This document shows positions 12,136 through 24,841 of a stretch of DNA of 64,000 bases, piece after piece. The position numbers were made by a program, and so were the translations under genes. The notes beneath the pieces were generated by a model that did no database searches, was not told the DNA's origin, and saw only the letters and a program-made list of their open reading frames with translations. The stretch's first letter is position 1; each line of letters starts with the position of its first letter. The stretch lies in contig OU015497.1 in NCBI GenBank assembly GCA_907164885.2, forward strand, positions 70,914,472-70,978,471, read 5' to 3'. Origin of the DNA: Dolomedes plantarius. Its lineage: Eukaryota; Arthropoda; Arachnida; Araneae; Dolomedidae.

Positions 12136-14031
12136 ATGGCTGAAGTCCCAATGATAGGTTCAGTTTTTAGTTTTCCTAAATTGAACAGTGAGAATTGGCG
12201 AACGTGGCGTTACAATGTGGAGATGTTACTTTGCCACGAAGGATTATGTGGATTTATCGACGGTAGTGAAGTCCCACCGATAAAAGTGACAGAACCTGAT
12301 GGAAAATCCAGTGATGATTCGTCCTCATTGAAAGACATTCTGAAATTTAATCGGCGTAAGCAGAAAGCTGTTTCTACTATCGCGTTGAGCATCGAGCCTG
12401 ACCAGCAAAATCTCATTATGGGAAATCGTGACCCAAAAGAAATGTGGACACTCTTGAAAGCGGCATTTGAACCGACTAGTAGAGCTCGAATTGCTCATTT
12501 AAGAACGGAATTTATGAAAATAAAATTTGAAAATTCCGAAAGTATGGCCGTTTTTTTAGGTCTTGTAAAGCAAGCTCGAGATCGTTTGGATGCTGTAGGA
12601 AAGAAAGTTGATGACCATGAACTTGCCTATCAGATGCTCATGAATTTACCACCTGAGTATGGAAACGTGGCGCAACAGCTATACATGCTCAACGATGAAG
12701 AGATTACCTCTACTAAAGTTAAGGAGAGGCTACTGGCGGAGTATGATCGTTTAAAGTACGAAAAGTCTGATCCTGATGAAGTCGCTACCTCGTCTCGCAG
12801 CGTGAAAGTAATGCTGACGAGGAAAAGCAAGAACCGTTTTCGAAACCGGAAGACTAAAATAGTTGAACCAGTAGTTAATAAAGAGACCAGAACATGTTAC
12901 AGATCTGGAGTGGTGGGGCATATTTCCCCACAATGCAAAGCTCAGAAGACAAGTCCGGGAAAAAGTAAGTCTAGTTCTTGTTCTTATGCAGAAATTGTTG
13001 AACCGGTAAATTTATTAAGTGACTCGGCCACTAGCCTTGACTGGATTGTAGATTCTGGTTCTTCAAACCATTTCATATCTGATAAGGCCCTTCTTAGAAA
13101 TTATCAAGAGTGTGATATCAACATGAAAGGCATTGCAAATAATTCCGTAAAAGCCAAGGGATACGGTGCTATCTCACTTAGTTTAAAAGTAAAGGGTCAT
13201 GCAGAAATATTGAATTTTCTTGAAGTCTATTGGGGCCCATATTTAACTAAAAATTTAATTTCTGGAAGTCAATTTGATAAGCATGGTCATCGTTTAATCA
13301 TTTGTGATTCTAAGTGCACTATGATAAATTCTAAAGGTCGAACTATAGGAATTGCTCCCTTAGTAGGAAGCTTGTATATTTTACATTCAAAAATTGTTCC
13401 TGAAGTCCCATCTGCCAATGTGTCAATAAGTAAATCGAAAAATGTTCGTAATGACATTATGATGTGGCATCGTAGATTCGGCCATCAAAATTTAGAAGGT
13501 TTAAAACATTCGGCTAAAGAAAATCTGGTTTATGGCTTAAACAAATTAAGCGGAAATTCACAACTTTGTGATCCGTGTGTTCGAGGAAAGATGACCAGAG
13601 CCCAATTTAAAAGTATTGGTGAAATAAAGTCTAAACATCCTCTTGATTTGATTCATCTCGATTTATGGAGTAGTGCGTCAGGCCCTTCGTATGGCCAATC
13701 TAAATATCTTTTAACTGCAGTCGACGATTATTCCAGATATTCGTGGGTTTTTCCTCTCAAAAATAAAAATGACTGTTTCGCTAAATTTAAGAGTTTTAAG
13801 GCTAAAGTCGAGAAGCAAGTAAGCCGGCCGATAAAAGCCGTTTGTACTGACTGCGGTCTAGAGTTTTGTTCAGACAAGTTCAGAAAGTTTCTTGAAGAAA
13901 ATGGTGTAGTTGCTGAACGTACGAACGTGTATTTGCCACAGATGAATGGCGTAGCGGAGAGACTAAACAGAACCATTGCTGATGGTATTCGAGCTATTAG
14001 GCTTGAAGCTGAGTTGCCAAAAGGGTTGTAG
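12136..14031 (+). pseudogene. Copia-1 gag-protease-integrase (premature stop)
   Basis: 631 residues from ATG 12136. The N-terminal gag (copia UBN2-like, FPKLNSENWRTWRYNVEMLL) forms residues 1-240. A zinc knuckle at ~254-267 (CYRSGVVGHISPQC) has Ser where the second Cys of CX2CX4HX4C should be. The aspartic protease motif WIVDSGSSNHF has its Asp at 306. The integrase zinc-binding region has WHRRFGH (444-450) and CDPC (478-481). The integrase core has candidate catalytic Asp 509 (HLDLW), Asp 572 (TDCGLEF) and Glu 608 (NGVAERLNR). The frame ends at TAG 14029-14031, but recognisable integrase continues in the same frame, so this is a nonsense mutation. The ATG lies 133 bp after the LTR. Confidence 0.92.
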
Positions 14032-15063
14032 GCAGAATTAGCATTTACGTTCATTTATTTACATAATCGTTTTCCTCATAGAAGTGTTAACAACCATATT
14101 CCTTTTACCTTGTTCTTTGACAGAAAGTGTTCTGTTAGACACCTGAAAGTTATAGGTTGTCTCGCTTACGTACATGTAGAAAGAAATAAAAGGGATAAAC
14201 TAGGTCCTAAAACCAAAGAAGGCATTCTGGTAGGATATGCTTTTGAAACTGTAGGATATCGCATATGGTTTCCGAAGGAACGAAAAGTAATTGAAACCAA
14301 GCATGTCAAATTTAATGAGCTTGTTAAAGGGTATGAAAGAAACGAACTTTCCTTGTGCCCAACGTCTCAATATGTCCCTCCAATCGAAGAAGAAACTGAC
14401 GATTTGCCACAAAATTCTAGTTCAACCCCCGAAGTAGTTACCATTGAACGTAAGCATTGTCGTGATATTCCTTGGAGACGTGAAGTGACACAGAGAAAAT
14501 CTGGTAAAAGTAAAGGCTGTTTCGATGTGTACTATTATCCTCCCAATTCGAAAAACCGTCTAATTAGTTTGAAAGGTGTTAAAAAGTATTGTGATTCGAA
14601 TAACATTGAATTCGAAAAAGAAGTGTTCGACTTTAAACACCACCCTGAATCAGACCCGAGTCCACAGACTGATGACGAAGGAACCTACATCTCTGGGAAT
14701 GAATCGTCGTTTGTGTGCATCATGGAGCCTTCAACTTTTGAACAAGCTACTAGTGTCCCTGAAGCTGCACACTGGAAGCGGGCGATGAATGAAGAGCTCG
14801 ACACCTTGAAAGAGCGAGACGTCTACGACATTGTGCCTCGTCCCCCAGGTAAGAGAATTACTGGCTCCAGATGGGTGTATAAAGTGAAAGAAAATGAGCA
14901 TAAAGAGGTTAAGAAATTCCGGGATAGACTTGTTGCTCAAGGATTTCGACAAATTAAGGGACATGATTATCATGAAGTTTTTTCACCTGTAGTAAATTTT
15001 GAAGTCATTTATTTATTTAAGTTTTTTGGTCATTTCCCTAAAATGGTTCCACAAACATCTTGA
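14032..15063 (+). pseudogene. Copia-1 integrase C-terminus and start of RT
   Basis: In frame with the upstream gag-pol across the stop at 14029; the internal ATG is at 14110. The first ~90 residues from 14110 are the copia integrase C-terminal segment (HLKVIGCLAYVHV, then LVGYAFETVGYRIWFP). A charged linker follows. RT begins near residue 210 (FEQATSVPEAAHWKRAMNEE) with GSRWVYKVK and RLVAQGFRQIKG. After FSPVVNFEVI the frame diverges and ends at 15063, where the RT continues in the +1 frame. A single small indel around 15000-15045 explains the break. Confidence 0.9.
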
Positions 15064-16267
15064 TGTTAAATGTGCCTACCTTTATGGCAATCTTGATAAG
15101 GAACATTTTATGGAGACGCCCAAAGGCTTCAATTTTCCTGATGGTATAACACAACAAACTCATGTTTTAAAATTAAAGCGGGCCATTTACGGTCTACACC
15201 AGGCCGGTAGGCAGTGGCATTCTGAATTAGAAACAACTTTGTTAAAGTTAGGTTTTTCCTCTTTTTCAAAAACAAATTGTGTTTACCATCTTAATTGTAA
15301 TACTATACTTTTAGTGTATGTTGATGATTTAATCGTGTTTTCACGAACCGAATCTGAAATGGCAAAAAATACTAAACTTTTACAAACTAAATTTGAGATT
15401 AAAGATTTGGGTAAAATTAGAAAAGTTCTTGGTATAGAGTTTAAAGATTCAAAAGGCAACTGGGCCGTACACCAAAAATCGTACATTGAACGTTTAAAAG
15501 AGAATTTTAAACAAATACCTTTCGTTAAGTGTAAATTACCTATGTCGCCTGGTCAAATTGTTCAAAGTGGAATTAATGAGCAGTCAGTTGAAGGTGAAGT
15601 ACCTTATCGAAATTTAATCGGATCACTTTTATTCTTAGCCACACGTTCCAGACCAGATATACTTTTTACAGTTACAATGTTAGCTCAGTATAATTCACAT
15701 CCCACTTTAACGCATTGGAAATTGCTGTGCCAAGTTTTTAATTACGTTATTTCAACGATTAATTTTTGTATTCCAATGTTAGTAGATGATATGAATCATT
15801 TGACAGCCTTTACAGATGCTTCATGGGCTTCAGATCGTGACGACAGGCCATCTTTTTCTGGCTTTATAATTTTCTTTAAAAATGTTCCTATCTCATGGAG
15901 GACCAGAAAACAAAGATGTGTAGCGCTTTCCACTATGGAAAGCGAATATATTGCCATTTCAGAGTCGATTAAAGAATTACTGTGGTTACACAATATTTAC
16001 AATGAATGTTCTACACAATTGAAAGTAACTGTTGAGAAACCTATAATGTTTTGTGACTCTGAAAGTTCTATTTACTATTGTAAAAACTTTATCGAGAATG
16101 TAAGAAACAAACATATAGACATTAGATTTCATTATGTTAAACAGCTATTAGCTGAAGGACTGTTCAAACTTTTAAAAGTTCCTGGAAATTGGAACATTGC
16201 TGATTTGTTAACTAAGCCAGTTACATTTGACAAATTAAGTAGGTATTGTGAGCACATTTTCGGATGA
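14999..16267 (+). pseudogene. Copia-1 reverse transcriptase and RNase H
   Basis: The 422-residue frame holds the remainder of RT and all of RNase H. Only sequence after about residue 15 is genuine RT. HLDVKCAYLYGNL carries the first catalytic Asp (~22), followed by LKRAIYGLHQAGRQW and the YVDD box at 107-110. Downstream are FEIKDLGKI and LGIEF, then RSRPDILF. RNase H shows TAFTDASWASD, STMESEYIA and CDSESS, the expected D/E/D series, and HIDIRFHYVK near the end. The C-terminus (NIADLLTKPV) is typical of copia Pol. The stop at 16265 sits directly before the PPT. RT and RNase H active-site residues look intact; only the linkage to the upstream frame is lost. Confidence 0.92.
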
Positions 16268-16285
16268 AGAGAAAAAGGGGGGATT
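16266..16285 (+). other. Copia-1 polypurine tract
   Basis: AAGAGAAAAAGGGGGGATT lies immediately before the 3' LTR start at 16286, the normal site for plus-strand priming. Confidence 0.8.
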
Positions 16286-16931
16286 TGTAGTATTTGTTCT
16301 CTCTTCGTCGGAAAACGCGATATTTAAAAACGTGTCATGAACGGATGGTTTAAAATAAAAATAAAATAATATGCAGATTTTTCAACTTTGAAGGCAGGAC
16401 TCGAATTACGAAGCTCTCGCGTCACAGCCAATGGGGTTTGTACAAGTAAATACAACAAGTATTTAAGATGTACGTTTTTTTCAGCGAATGGGGTTTTTAA
16501 GCAGTAGCTATTCTGCGAGTGATTTGGGACTTTCAGCCATAGTGTTAGTAGCTGTTTTCGCAGCAAGTTTGACATATAAATGTGTTTGTGACGAACTGTC
16601 GCAATATTAGGCTTGTATCCCTCCTTTCTTCCTATAACTATCCCAAGCTTTAACATTCAGTATAAGTAGTTTTTCCAAAATTTAAATAGGTTATTTTTCG
16701 CCCGTTTATGACACGCTTATCTGTATTCTTTTTTGTTTAATGGTTAAGTTTTGCAAATATTTTTCTTCCAAGCTATTGGATCAAATCGATCCCCTTTTTT
16801 ACTGTGTTTTTATGTAAAATAAGAAAAATAAAGGCATTTTAGTTAGCCTCATCAAGTCTACTTTCTTGTGAAAGGTTTTTATTTCAGAAAATTAAGTATG
16901 GGGCAAATTATGCTGTTTAATCCACCCAACA
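16286..16931 (+). repeat. Copia-1 3' LTR
   Basis: 646 bp, same length and ends as the 5' LTR. Differences include the region near 16480-16495, ATATAAA versus ATTTAAA near 16575, and a small indel near 16753. Confidence 0.95.
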
Positions 16932-17039
16932 CATATAATAAATAATTCTGTTTTAGGGGGTTGCTAACATATAAATTTTATAAAAGGGGCCTCTGACTTC
17001 GTGGGTGAGACTGATTACATGTAACTTCATCTTATAATC

Positions 17040-18935
17040 AAAAATAAATTCTACAGAATACGTAATTTACAGTTTGATCTTCCATTTTTTTCCGCTAAAC
17101 ACTATCTTCATCGGTGTTAAGCTTTTCCCTTAATTCGATTAGGGAAGTAATCTGACAATGCAACTCGATAGCATAAAGCTGGAACACAAAAACGCGTAAA
17201 AAACACATTTTCAGTTTAGGGAAGTAATCTGACAATACAGCTCGATAGCATAAAGTTAAAAAAAACACGAAAAAATCACATTTTCAGTGTATATAAGAAA
17301 TAAATGTTATATATACATGATTGTTCCATTATCACAGTCATTCTCCACTTTTTCTTACAAAGGGATGACTGCTCGCACAAAATATAAATAAAAAATAAAT
17401 CCATCAGAATATGAGCTACCTAATTTACATTGTTCTCTTATATTTTTCCCGCTAAACTCTATTTTGATCAGTGTTAAGTTTTTCACTTAATTCGATTTGG
17501 GAAGTAATCTGACATTGGAGTTCGATGGCATAAAACTGGAACATAAAACATGCAAAACGACATTTTCAGTGTGATAAGCAATAAATGTTATATATACTCG
17601 ATTGTTCTATAATCACAGTCATTCTCCACTTTTCCTTACAAAGGCATGACTGTGTGCACAAACAATAAATTAAAAATAAATCCCCAAAAATAAATTCATC
17701 CGAATATGAGCTACCTAATTTACAGTTTTCTCTTATATTTTTCCCGCTAAACAATATTTTGATCAGTGTTTCGTTTTTCACTTTATTCGATTTGGGAAGT
17801 AATCTGATAATGCAGCTCGATGGCATAAAGCTGGAACAAGAAAAACACGTAAAAAGACATTTTCAGTGTCTATAAGCAATAAATGTTAGATGTACTCGAT
17901 TGTTCCATTATCACAGTCATTCTCCACATTTTCTTACAAAGGGGTGACTGTGTGCACAAAATATAAATTTAAAATAAATCCCAAAAAATTAATTCCTCAG
18001 AATATGATCTACGTAATTTACAGTTTTCTGTTATATTTTCCCCACAAAACAGTATCTTCATCGAATAGTATTAATAAAAAGTGTAAAGCTTTTCCCTTAA
18101 TTCGATTAGAGAAGTAATCTCACAATGCAGCTCGATAGCATAAAGCTGGAACAAAATAAAAACCACGTAAAAACACATTTTCAGTGTATATAAGCAATAA
18201 ATGTTAGATATACTCGATTGTTCCATTATCACAGACATTCTCCACTTTTTCTTACAAAGGGATGACTTTGTGCACAAAAAATAAATTTTAAATAAATTAA
18301 AAAAAAATTTATTCATCAGAATATGGGCTACCTAATTTACAGTTTTCGCTTATATTTTTCCTACTAAACAGTATCTTTATCGGCGTTATGCTTTTTCCTT
18401 AATTCGATTAGAGAAGTAATCTCACAATGCAGTTCGATAGCATAAAGCTGGAACAAAAAAAGAAAAACCACGTAAAAACCCATTTTCAGTGTATATAAGC
18501 AATAAATGTTAGATACACTCAATTGTTCGATTATCACAGTCTTTCTCCACTTTTTCTTACAATAGGATGCCTGTGTGCAAAAAATAAAATAAAAATAAAA
18601 ATAAAAATAAATTTTTGTATATCTAATATTTTTGCATATCTAACATTTATTGCTTATATACCATAAAAACTAAATTCGTCATAATATGAGCTACCTAATT
18701 TACAGTTTTCTCTTATATTTTTCCCGCTAAACACTATTTTGATCAATTTTATGTTTTTCACTTAACTCGATTTGGGAAGTAATGTGACATTGCAACTCGA
18801 TGGCATAAAGCTGTTACAAAAAACGCGCCAAAAAACATTTTCAGTGTATATAACCAATAATTGTTAGATTACTCTAGTGTTTTCACTTTCATTTTCCACT
18901 TTTTCTTACAAAGGAATGACTGTGTGCACAGTAAA
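17040..18935. repeat. Tandem satellite array, ~300-bp unit, about 6-7 copies
   Basis: The marker GAAGTAATCTGACA (or a variant) recurs at 17144, 17221 (partial unit), 17501, 17796, 18111, 18413 and 18776. Spacings are 77, 280, 295, 315, 302 and 363. Each full unit also carries CTCGATRGCATAAAGCTGG, TTTTCAGTGTATATAAGC, AATAAATGTTAGATATACTC, CATTCTCCACTTTTTCTTAC and GAGCTACCTAATTTACAG. The last unit has an A-rich insertion near 18590-18665. Open frames in the array are shadows. It starts soon after the Copia-1 3' end. Confidence 0.9.
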
Positions 18936-21400
18936 AAATAATGATAAAATTCTGAAAAATATATTTGGCTTTGTTGTATTATTACATTTAAACATACTCA
19001 TTTTTAGTAAACCTTTTATGTAAGCTATCTTTCTAGATGTCATAATTTGACAGCATAAGATGTTTCCTTGATATATCTAACTATATACAATGAAATGACT
19101 CTTCATGTATATTATTCCATGAAAAAAATGAAAGAATATATTTTAGAGGGGTGAAAGAACTTTGATAAGTTTTTGAAACAGAATGTATATAACTGAAAAA
19201 GAGATAAATATTCAGTTATTCTTCATAAAGGAATAAATGTGAAGCATATAGTGCCTTTTTTTCCTAACTCGTATTTGATAGCTGTAAAATATTGAAACTA
19301 AATTCTAATAACATCAAACTGGTTGTAACAACATAAAATAAAATAAATCTTACTTTTGTGTAATTTATTAAGTAATTAGTTTAATTAGTCTATAGGAATA
19401 AATATTATCGCATACTCGGCTTCGAATTTCTCTGTTAATAACTTCATTAACATCATTAAAAGAAATTTATGCTCAAAAACTTCATTAGTTTCATCTAAAT
19501 AATCCAATTTATTTTCAAAAACTGCGTTAGTTTTATCTAAATAAAAGCACGAAGGAACTCAAAAAATGAATTTTCTAATATCTAATTTTATATTTTTTGA
19601 GATTTTAAATATTTTTTAATAATAAAATTTCATAAATCTGCATGATAATTATTCCTTGGGGGTGTATTTGCCAGAAAAATGAGTTATTTTCGACAAATAT
19701 ACTATAAATCTTCATACCGATAATAATTGTGTGAACCGGATCATTTAGAGCCCAATAGAATAGTTATAATTGTTTAAAATATGTGTAACTCATAATGTGT
19801 GTTATTAACTAATTTATCAAACGCTTAAAAAATTTACCACATATGTTAGAAAGTTCTTTTGTATCAAAAGTTTTTTTTTATTAATGTGTTAATAATTTGT
19901 ACCATGTATATCATCAATATCAAAACTTTTGATTTTAATGGTATTAATGTAAATTCACTGATAATGATAAAACATTGGTATTAATGATAAATATTCTGAT
20001 GGTTAAAGATGTCCATAAATGTTCATTGGAAGTGTATTTGCAAGCAATGAAATTAGGTACCACAAATTTATTCTAAATTTAGTATACTAATGACATTTAC
20101 GTAACCAGAAAATAAAGAGCCCATTACTAGTAGAATAGATATAAATGCTTCAAATATGAGCAACACATAGCATGGGCTTTTAGCTAATGTTACAAAAACC
20201 TTCAAAAATATACTGCTCAAAATGATAATAACAAGTATTTCAAATGATTTTTTTTTCAGAAATGTGACTATTTATATGGTACGTTAAGAGGAAATTGAAG
20301 TAACTATATCCAAATGTTCTTTTAATATTGTTCGATTTACAAACCAATATAACATTTTTGATTTGTTTTCTGTTACATATAACTGCACTCCATTATAAAA
20401 TATATGCACATTTTTTTCCCTTTAGAGAGAAAAAAAAATGCAACATTATTTTTAGCCACATAAAATATTTGGGTAAAATCTTTTAAGACTAGAATTCTTC
20501 CAATAAGTGTTTTAAATGTATCCATACGCATTAGTTTATCTTTACACGGTTATGTATTCTCATTACTTTAAGCAAGCAACTTTTTTCCATATATTTAGAG
20601 AATAATTACTTTTATCTCGACTGCTGAAACATTCATAGCCTTTATCGTTAGTTACGTAAATATTTTCTTTAAAGTAAGATACGATTCTCTCTAAGAATAA
20701 AATATCCTAGATTACTAACAGTGTTCAAAGTAAATATTTTCCTATCTTTCAAAGGAACATTAAATTAACCATTAAAAGAAAACCAACAGTGTTCCGTTTA
20801 GCCTCATAACAGCCTCTTCAAATATTGTGTTCCTTCAAAATACTTTTTTCCAGTCTTTACTGTTTTCACTCTACTAGTGATTTTTTACGTTTTTTTTTTT
20901 TAAGTAAAGGGTTTTTTGCTTGTTTTTTTTACAATATCAAACTTCATAATGTTCATCGAATGGAAAAAATTAGTTTATTTCTGGAAGCTACTTTTTATAG
21001 TTATTGAAGGTCTATATCCATTACTTCTATCATTAAAAGTGTAAAAAAATGTTGTTTGAATTCCATCACTATGAACAAAGCTTTCAACTGCCATGTGTGT
21101 TCAAGATCCTGATGAAAAAATGTACACAAACTAGACACTAGATAATTTAAAGAAGTTTCTTAATGGAAACTAATCTTTGCTCTTTACATAAAAACCTGTA
21201 AAGAAAATTTTGAACTTAGAAACGAATTTTTTTTCTTTTTAGATTTCCCTAATCAAACATTTGCTGCGTCATAAATTACTAATGGGAAATAATTTAGTAT
21301 TCACCTGCTAAGAAAGAAAATGTACCACATAAGTTACAGTAAGATAATTTTTAAACAAAAACTTTATAGCATAAACCATTATTTATTTCGTAGGATACTG
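18936..21400. other. AT-rich DNA with a diverged direct duplication
   Basis: About 19650-19870 and 20020-20250 share a block order: a GTGTATTTGC segment, an ACAAATatACTATAAAT-like segment, GAGCCCAwTA-ATAG, then TATGwG-AACwCATA and CTAAT. This suggests an old ~365-bp direct duplication. Nothing else is recognised. Confidence 0.4.
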
Positions 21401-21431
21401 AAGTAAATAAATAAATAAATAAATAAATATA

Positions 21432-21512
<81 letters not shown>
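21401..21512. repeat. (AAAT)n(TA)n microsatellite
   Basis: AAAT repeats at ~21407-21428 run into about 85 bp of TA. Confidence 0.95.
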
Positions 21513-21516
<4 letters not shown>

Positions 21517-24515
21517 TTTCTACTTTTGAATAAAGCTACCTTTTAAGTCCAACATAGACAGATAATTCCTAGAAAAGCTCAAAAGAAACACAAAGCCCTT
21601 TAAATTATGGTTTTCGGGGAATTGAAGTAACGTTCCTAACTAAAAATATTGTATAATATATTTACTTCAAAAATTAAGTATTTCGTCGGTCTCTCTCTCT
21701 TCTGTAAAACCCTTCAGGACAAACATAATTTTTTTATTAAATCTACGGATGTTATTAAAATCTAAATATTACTTAAAATTTTTGTTTTTAGAATTCATTC
21801 TCCCTTAAGATACAATTGTGAGCCAAATAAGTTATAATTCAATGAACATTACCTTCTAAGACACGGAAAATATTACAAATTCAGAAGGGCTATATCATGT
21901 ATGTATAATAATACAATTTTAATATAAGATCATTTGGTTTTAATATTTCTATACACTCCAAATTTTTAGATCTAACTTTGATAAATGGAATATTTAATTT
22001 TAAATGGGAAAAATAGGAGTATTATATATGTATGTGAATGGCGACTCATCGTTACCAGTAAGAACGTATTGAATCCTTTATAAAATATACCGCAGTGTTT
22101 TATTACGATCTAAATCAATATTCTTAATTTTTGATTAATACTTTCTCTATTGCTATAAAATTTGGTACTATCGAATTGCATATAGTGTGCGTAATAGGGA
22201 AGTATTACCAATTTTTTAGGGAAGTAAGTTTAGTAGTTTTTGGCTTAATATGACAAACCGGCACAGCACACGTTGGAACTTACTACACAAATTATAATCC
22301 TAGATATCTGCAATGGAAAAGCATCCAATTCCAACAATTGACAAAAGCATTTTCAGCACCGGTTAAGTCTCGCAAAACTTTTATACTCCTAAATGACAAC
22401 TTTTAAGCATGATAAATGACAAGTTATGAAATCACTGATCGCAAAATTCCTTTCTGGGCCTGATACGCTCATTTTTCTGTTAAGCCTGTATATCGAATTT
22501 AACTAACATTGTGTACTTCATATTGATTCTTCATATTTTGAATGCTATACATGAAACTCAGTTTAAAATTACACATAAATCAAAAACTCTGAATGACTAC
22601 TTATCAGATGGATGTCAGCTAGATGTCTCAAGTGTCATTGCGTTTTATGGATACTAACTTTATTCGGTAAAATCATAGCTTTGAATTTTGAGTCTTAGCT
22701 TTTAGAATTATCTTATGAACGTTTGTAATTTTTAACTACGCAAGACATGTTTTTGTAGCTTATATATAGTTTTTGAATAGTCAGAAAATTGAAAGTGACT
22801 TTCAACACGAGAAAGTGGGTCCTTTATTTTTACCTTTGAGCGAAAATACGATTTCTGATATTTAGACATTTGCATAAATCTCAAAAGCAATGTCAACTAT
22901 TCAGGTGCACTTGTTGAGTAACCTGAGGTGTCTTTTAGGAAGGAAATCTGGAAGAATAATATGTGAATATCGCTAAAGAAATAATTATATTAAAATAGGG
23001 TATTTTTATGGCAAGAAGTCTCCAAGATCTTTGTTACCTACGTTCTTTCACCAATAACGAAAAGATATCCAAAAGATATAATGGTCAGTTCATCGGATAT
23101 ATATTACACCGGTTCACAAGCTATCAACCCGTGAAGATAGGTGCCAGTATACTTTGGGTGAATCCGTTGTTTTCATTTTGTTAAAAATAGTTTTCAGGAG
23201 TATTGAATTTTTGTTCCCAACGATTAATCAGACTGATATTTGAATCAACTATTTCGATAAGAAAAACACTCAATGAGTCGCCTGAAACACTTTGATTTCA
23301 CTACTAAATAGTTTTTGGTAGCATGTTAAATATTCATTTAATTTTATCATCAAATGTAGTGCATTTACTTCCGATAATCTGGTGAACAATGGTGCAGCCC
23401 ACCCAAAAGGCCGGTATATGTTTGTACGTATACCGGCAATATATTTAGCTGTTATTGGAAATATTTGTAAGCTATTTGCGTCATGGAAGCCTTTGTTCTG
23501 ACAGTCATCCAACTCTATTTATTTTCATTTTAAGTTACTCGTCACTGGAAAAATGTTACAATGGCAAAAAAAAGAAAACCATAACAGGCAGCAAGAACAA
23601 AATAAACAATAGACAATATTAACCCATTAGGCCTCAAGCCTCCAAGTAACTGTCTCATGGAGAAAAGGATCTCAACGCCCCCCCCCCCCCAACTTTCCGA
23701 GTTTTTCAGGTGGCTCTCGTTCATTACTTCTTAAGATCTGTACAAACAACTCGAAGGTTCTGGCAAAATATTAATTCGGAAATGGTGGTCGGCTAGATGA
23801 TCAGCCGTGAGAATACTGCATAAAAATAATGTAAGATTGCCTAGAATTTATGAGAGAGAAAAAAAATATTGGGCAGTTGAAAAAGTATAAAAACTGAAAA
23901 CTATGCAATTCCTTCGAACATCAAAAAAAGCATTGAGAAAGTTAAGTATTTTTCAACCTATACAACAAAGTATAATTCACTAGATAGTGTTTTAACAATT
24001 AAAACTGCCGCAAATATTGTCCTCCATTTTGTTTTAAAGTGATCATTTTCAACCTACTTTTTCTTATCTAATCTGGAATAATCTGGCTTTATGGAATACC
24101 CGACGTACCGTATTATCAGAACATTGCTGTATATAAAGCATAGTATTTGTCATAACATTCTAACATGTTCATTTACCTCTAATATATGACCTGGATTGAA
24201 TAAATTATATTTTATGAGGGATATGCTCCCAAATGAAAACTGATTCTATACATTAAGATGTGTTCAGTGGAAAATTATGAATAGCCTTTGACATTGTTAA
24301 AGTAGATACTAGGATAAATTAAAGGGCCGTATTTCAATTTTCCACTAGAAATGTAACCACTGGTAATATTTTGCTTGAATCGTTCTTATTGAATGCATTT
24401 GTAATAAATTTGTACTAAAATAAATGTATATATATGAACGTGTATTTCATTTGCTTAATTTAAAATTACTCAGTTTTACTATAATTGATATAACAATTTA
24501 AATAAATACTGATTT
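21513..24515. other. AT-rich DNA, no gene recognised
   Basis: Minus-strand open frames at 23270-23512 and 23542-23724 lack family signatures. A CT run occurs near 21695 and a C10 run near 23681. Confidence 0.4.
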
Positions 24516-24841
24516 AGATCTTGAAATTGTTGTTTCTAACAACCCCTGGCCTGGCTGGAAGTCCCAAACCAGGTCCTTATAGGCTTTGGGCTGAGTCAGA
24601 GTCCGTCTTAGCTTGTTGCCACCTCAATTTTGACCGAGCAAACCTCTAGGGTTGACATCTGAGGGATCGTACCACGTCCCACCCTCTCAGACCTTATAAA
24701 GGGACTTTCCATTCTACGTATTTAACGTGTCCGTGTCTGGCCTAGACACGGTATTTAATGACACTTGTCGGGATTCAATCCGATTAGTCTCAGTAACGAA
24801 AGCCAGCACTCTACCAAAATGCTACTTCGGGCCCAGATCTT
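24516..24841 (-). mobile_element. tRNA-derived SINE with 7-bp target duplication
   Basis: SINE body 24523-24834 on the minus strand, flanked by AGATCTT at 24516-24522 and 24835-24841. The tRNA-like head starts near 24832. Box A is TAGCATTTTGG (24814-24824) and box B GGATTGAATCC (24771-24781). The head reads much like a tRNA (GGTAGAGTGCTGGC) but its arms are disrupted. A GC-rich body of ~220 bp follows, containing a CCGTGTCTAGGCCAGACACGG palindromic stretch, and the 3' tail has GTTGTTAGAAACAAC. Confidence 0.8.

Larger units (their letters stand above)
11352..16936 (+). mobile_element. Copia-1: complete Ty1/copia LTR retrotransposon
   Basis: The element proper is 11357-16931 (5575 bp), flanked by the 5-bp target duplication CATAT (11352-11356, 16932-16936). 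It has two 646-bp LTRs starting TGTAG and ending CCAACA, a tRNA-iMet-like PBS and a polypurine tract. The gag-pol region is ordered gag, protease, integrase, RT, RNase H, which is the copia order. By eye the LTRs differ at roughly 14 positions (about 2%), which suggests a fairly recent insertion. It is not autonomous because pol carries a stop and a frameshift. Confidence 0.95.

Noticed and set aside
17040..18935. CRISPR-like array
   Set aside because: The repeat units are ~300 bp with no short direct repeats separated by unique spacers; this is eukaryotic satellite DNA.
23270..23512. 80-codon minus-strand open frame
   Set aside because: No recognisable domain and no splice or conservation evidence; cannot be supported as a gene or exon.
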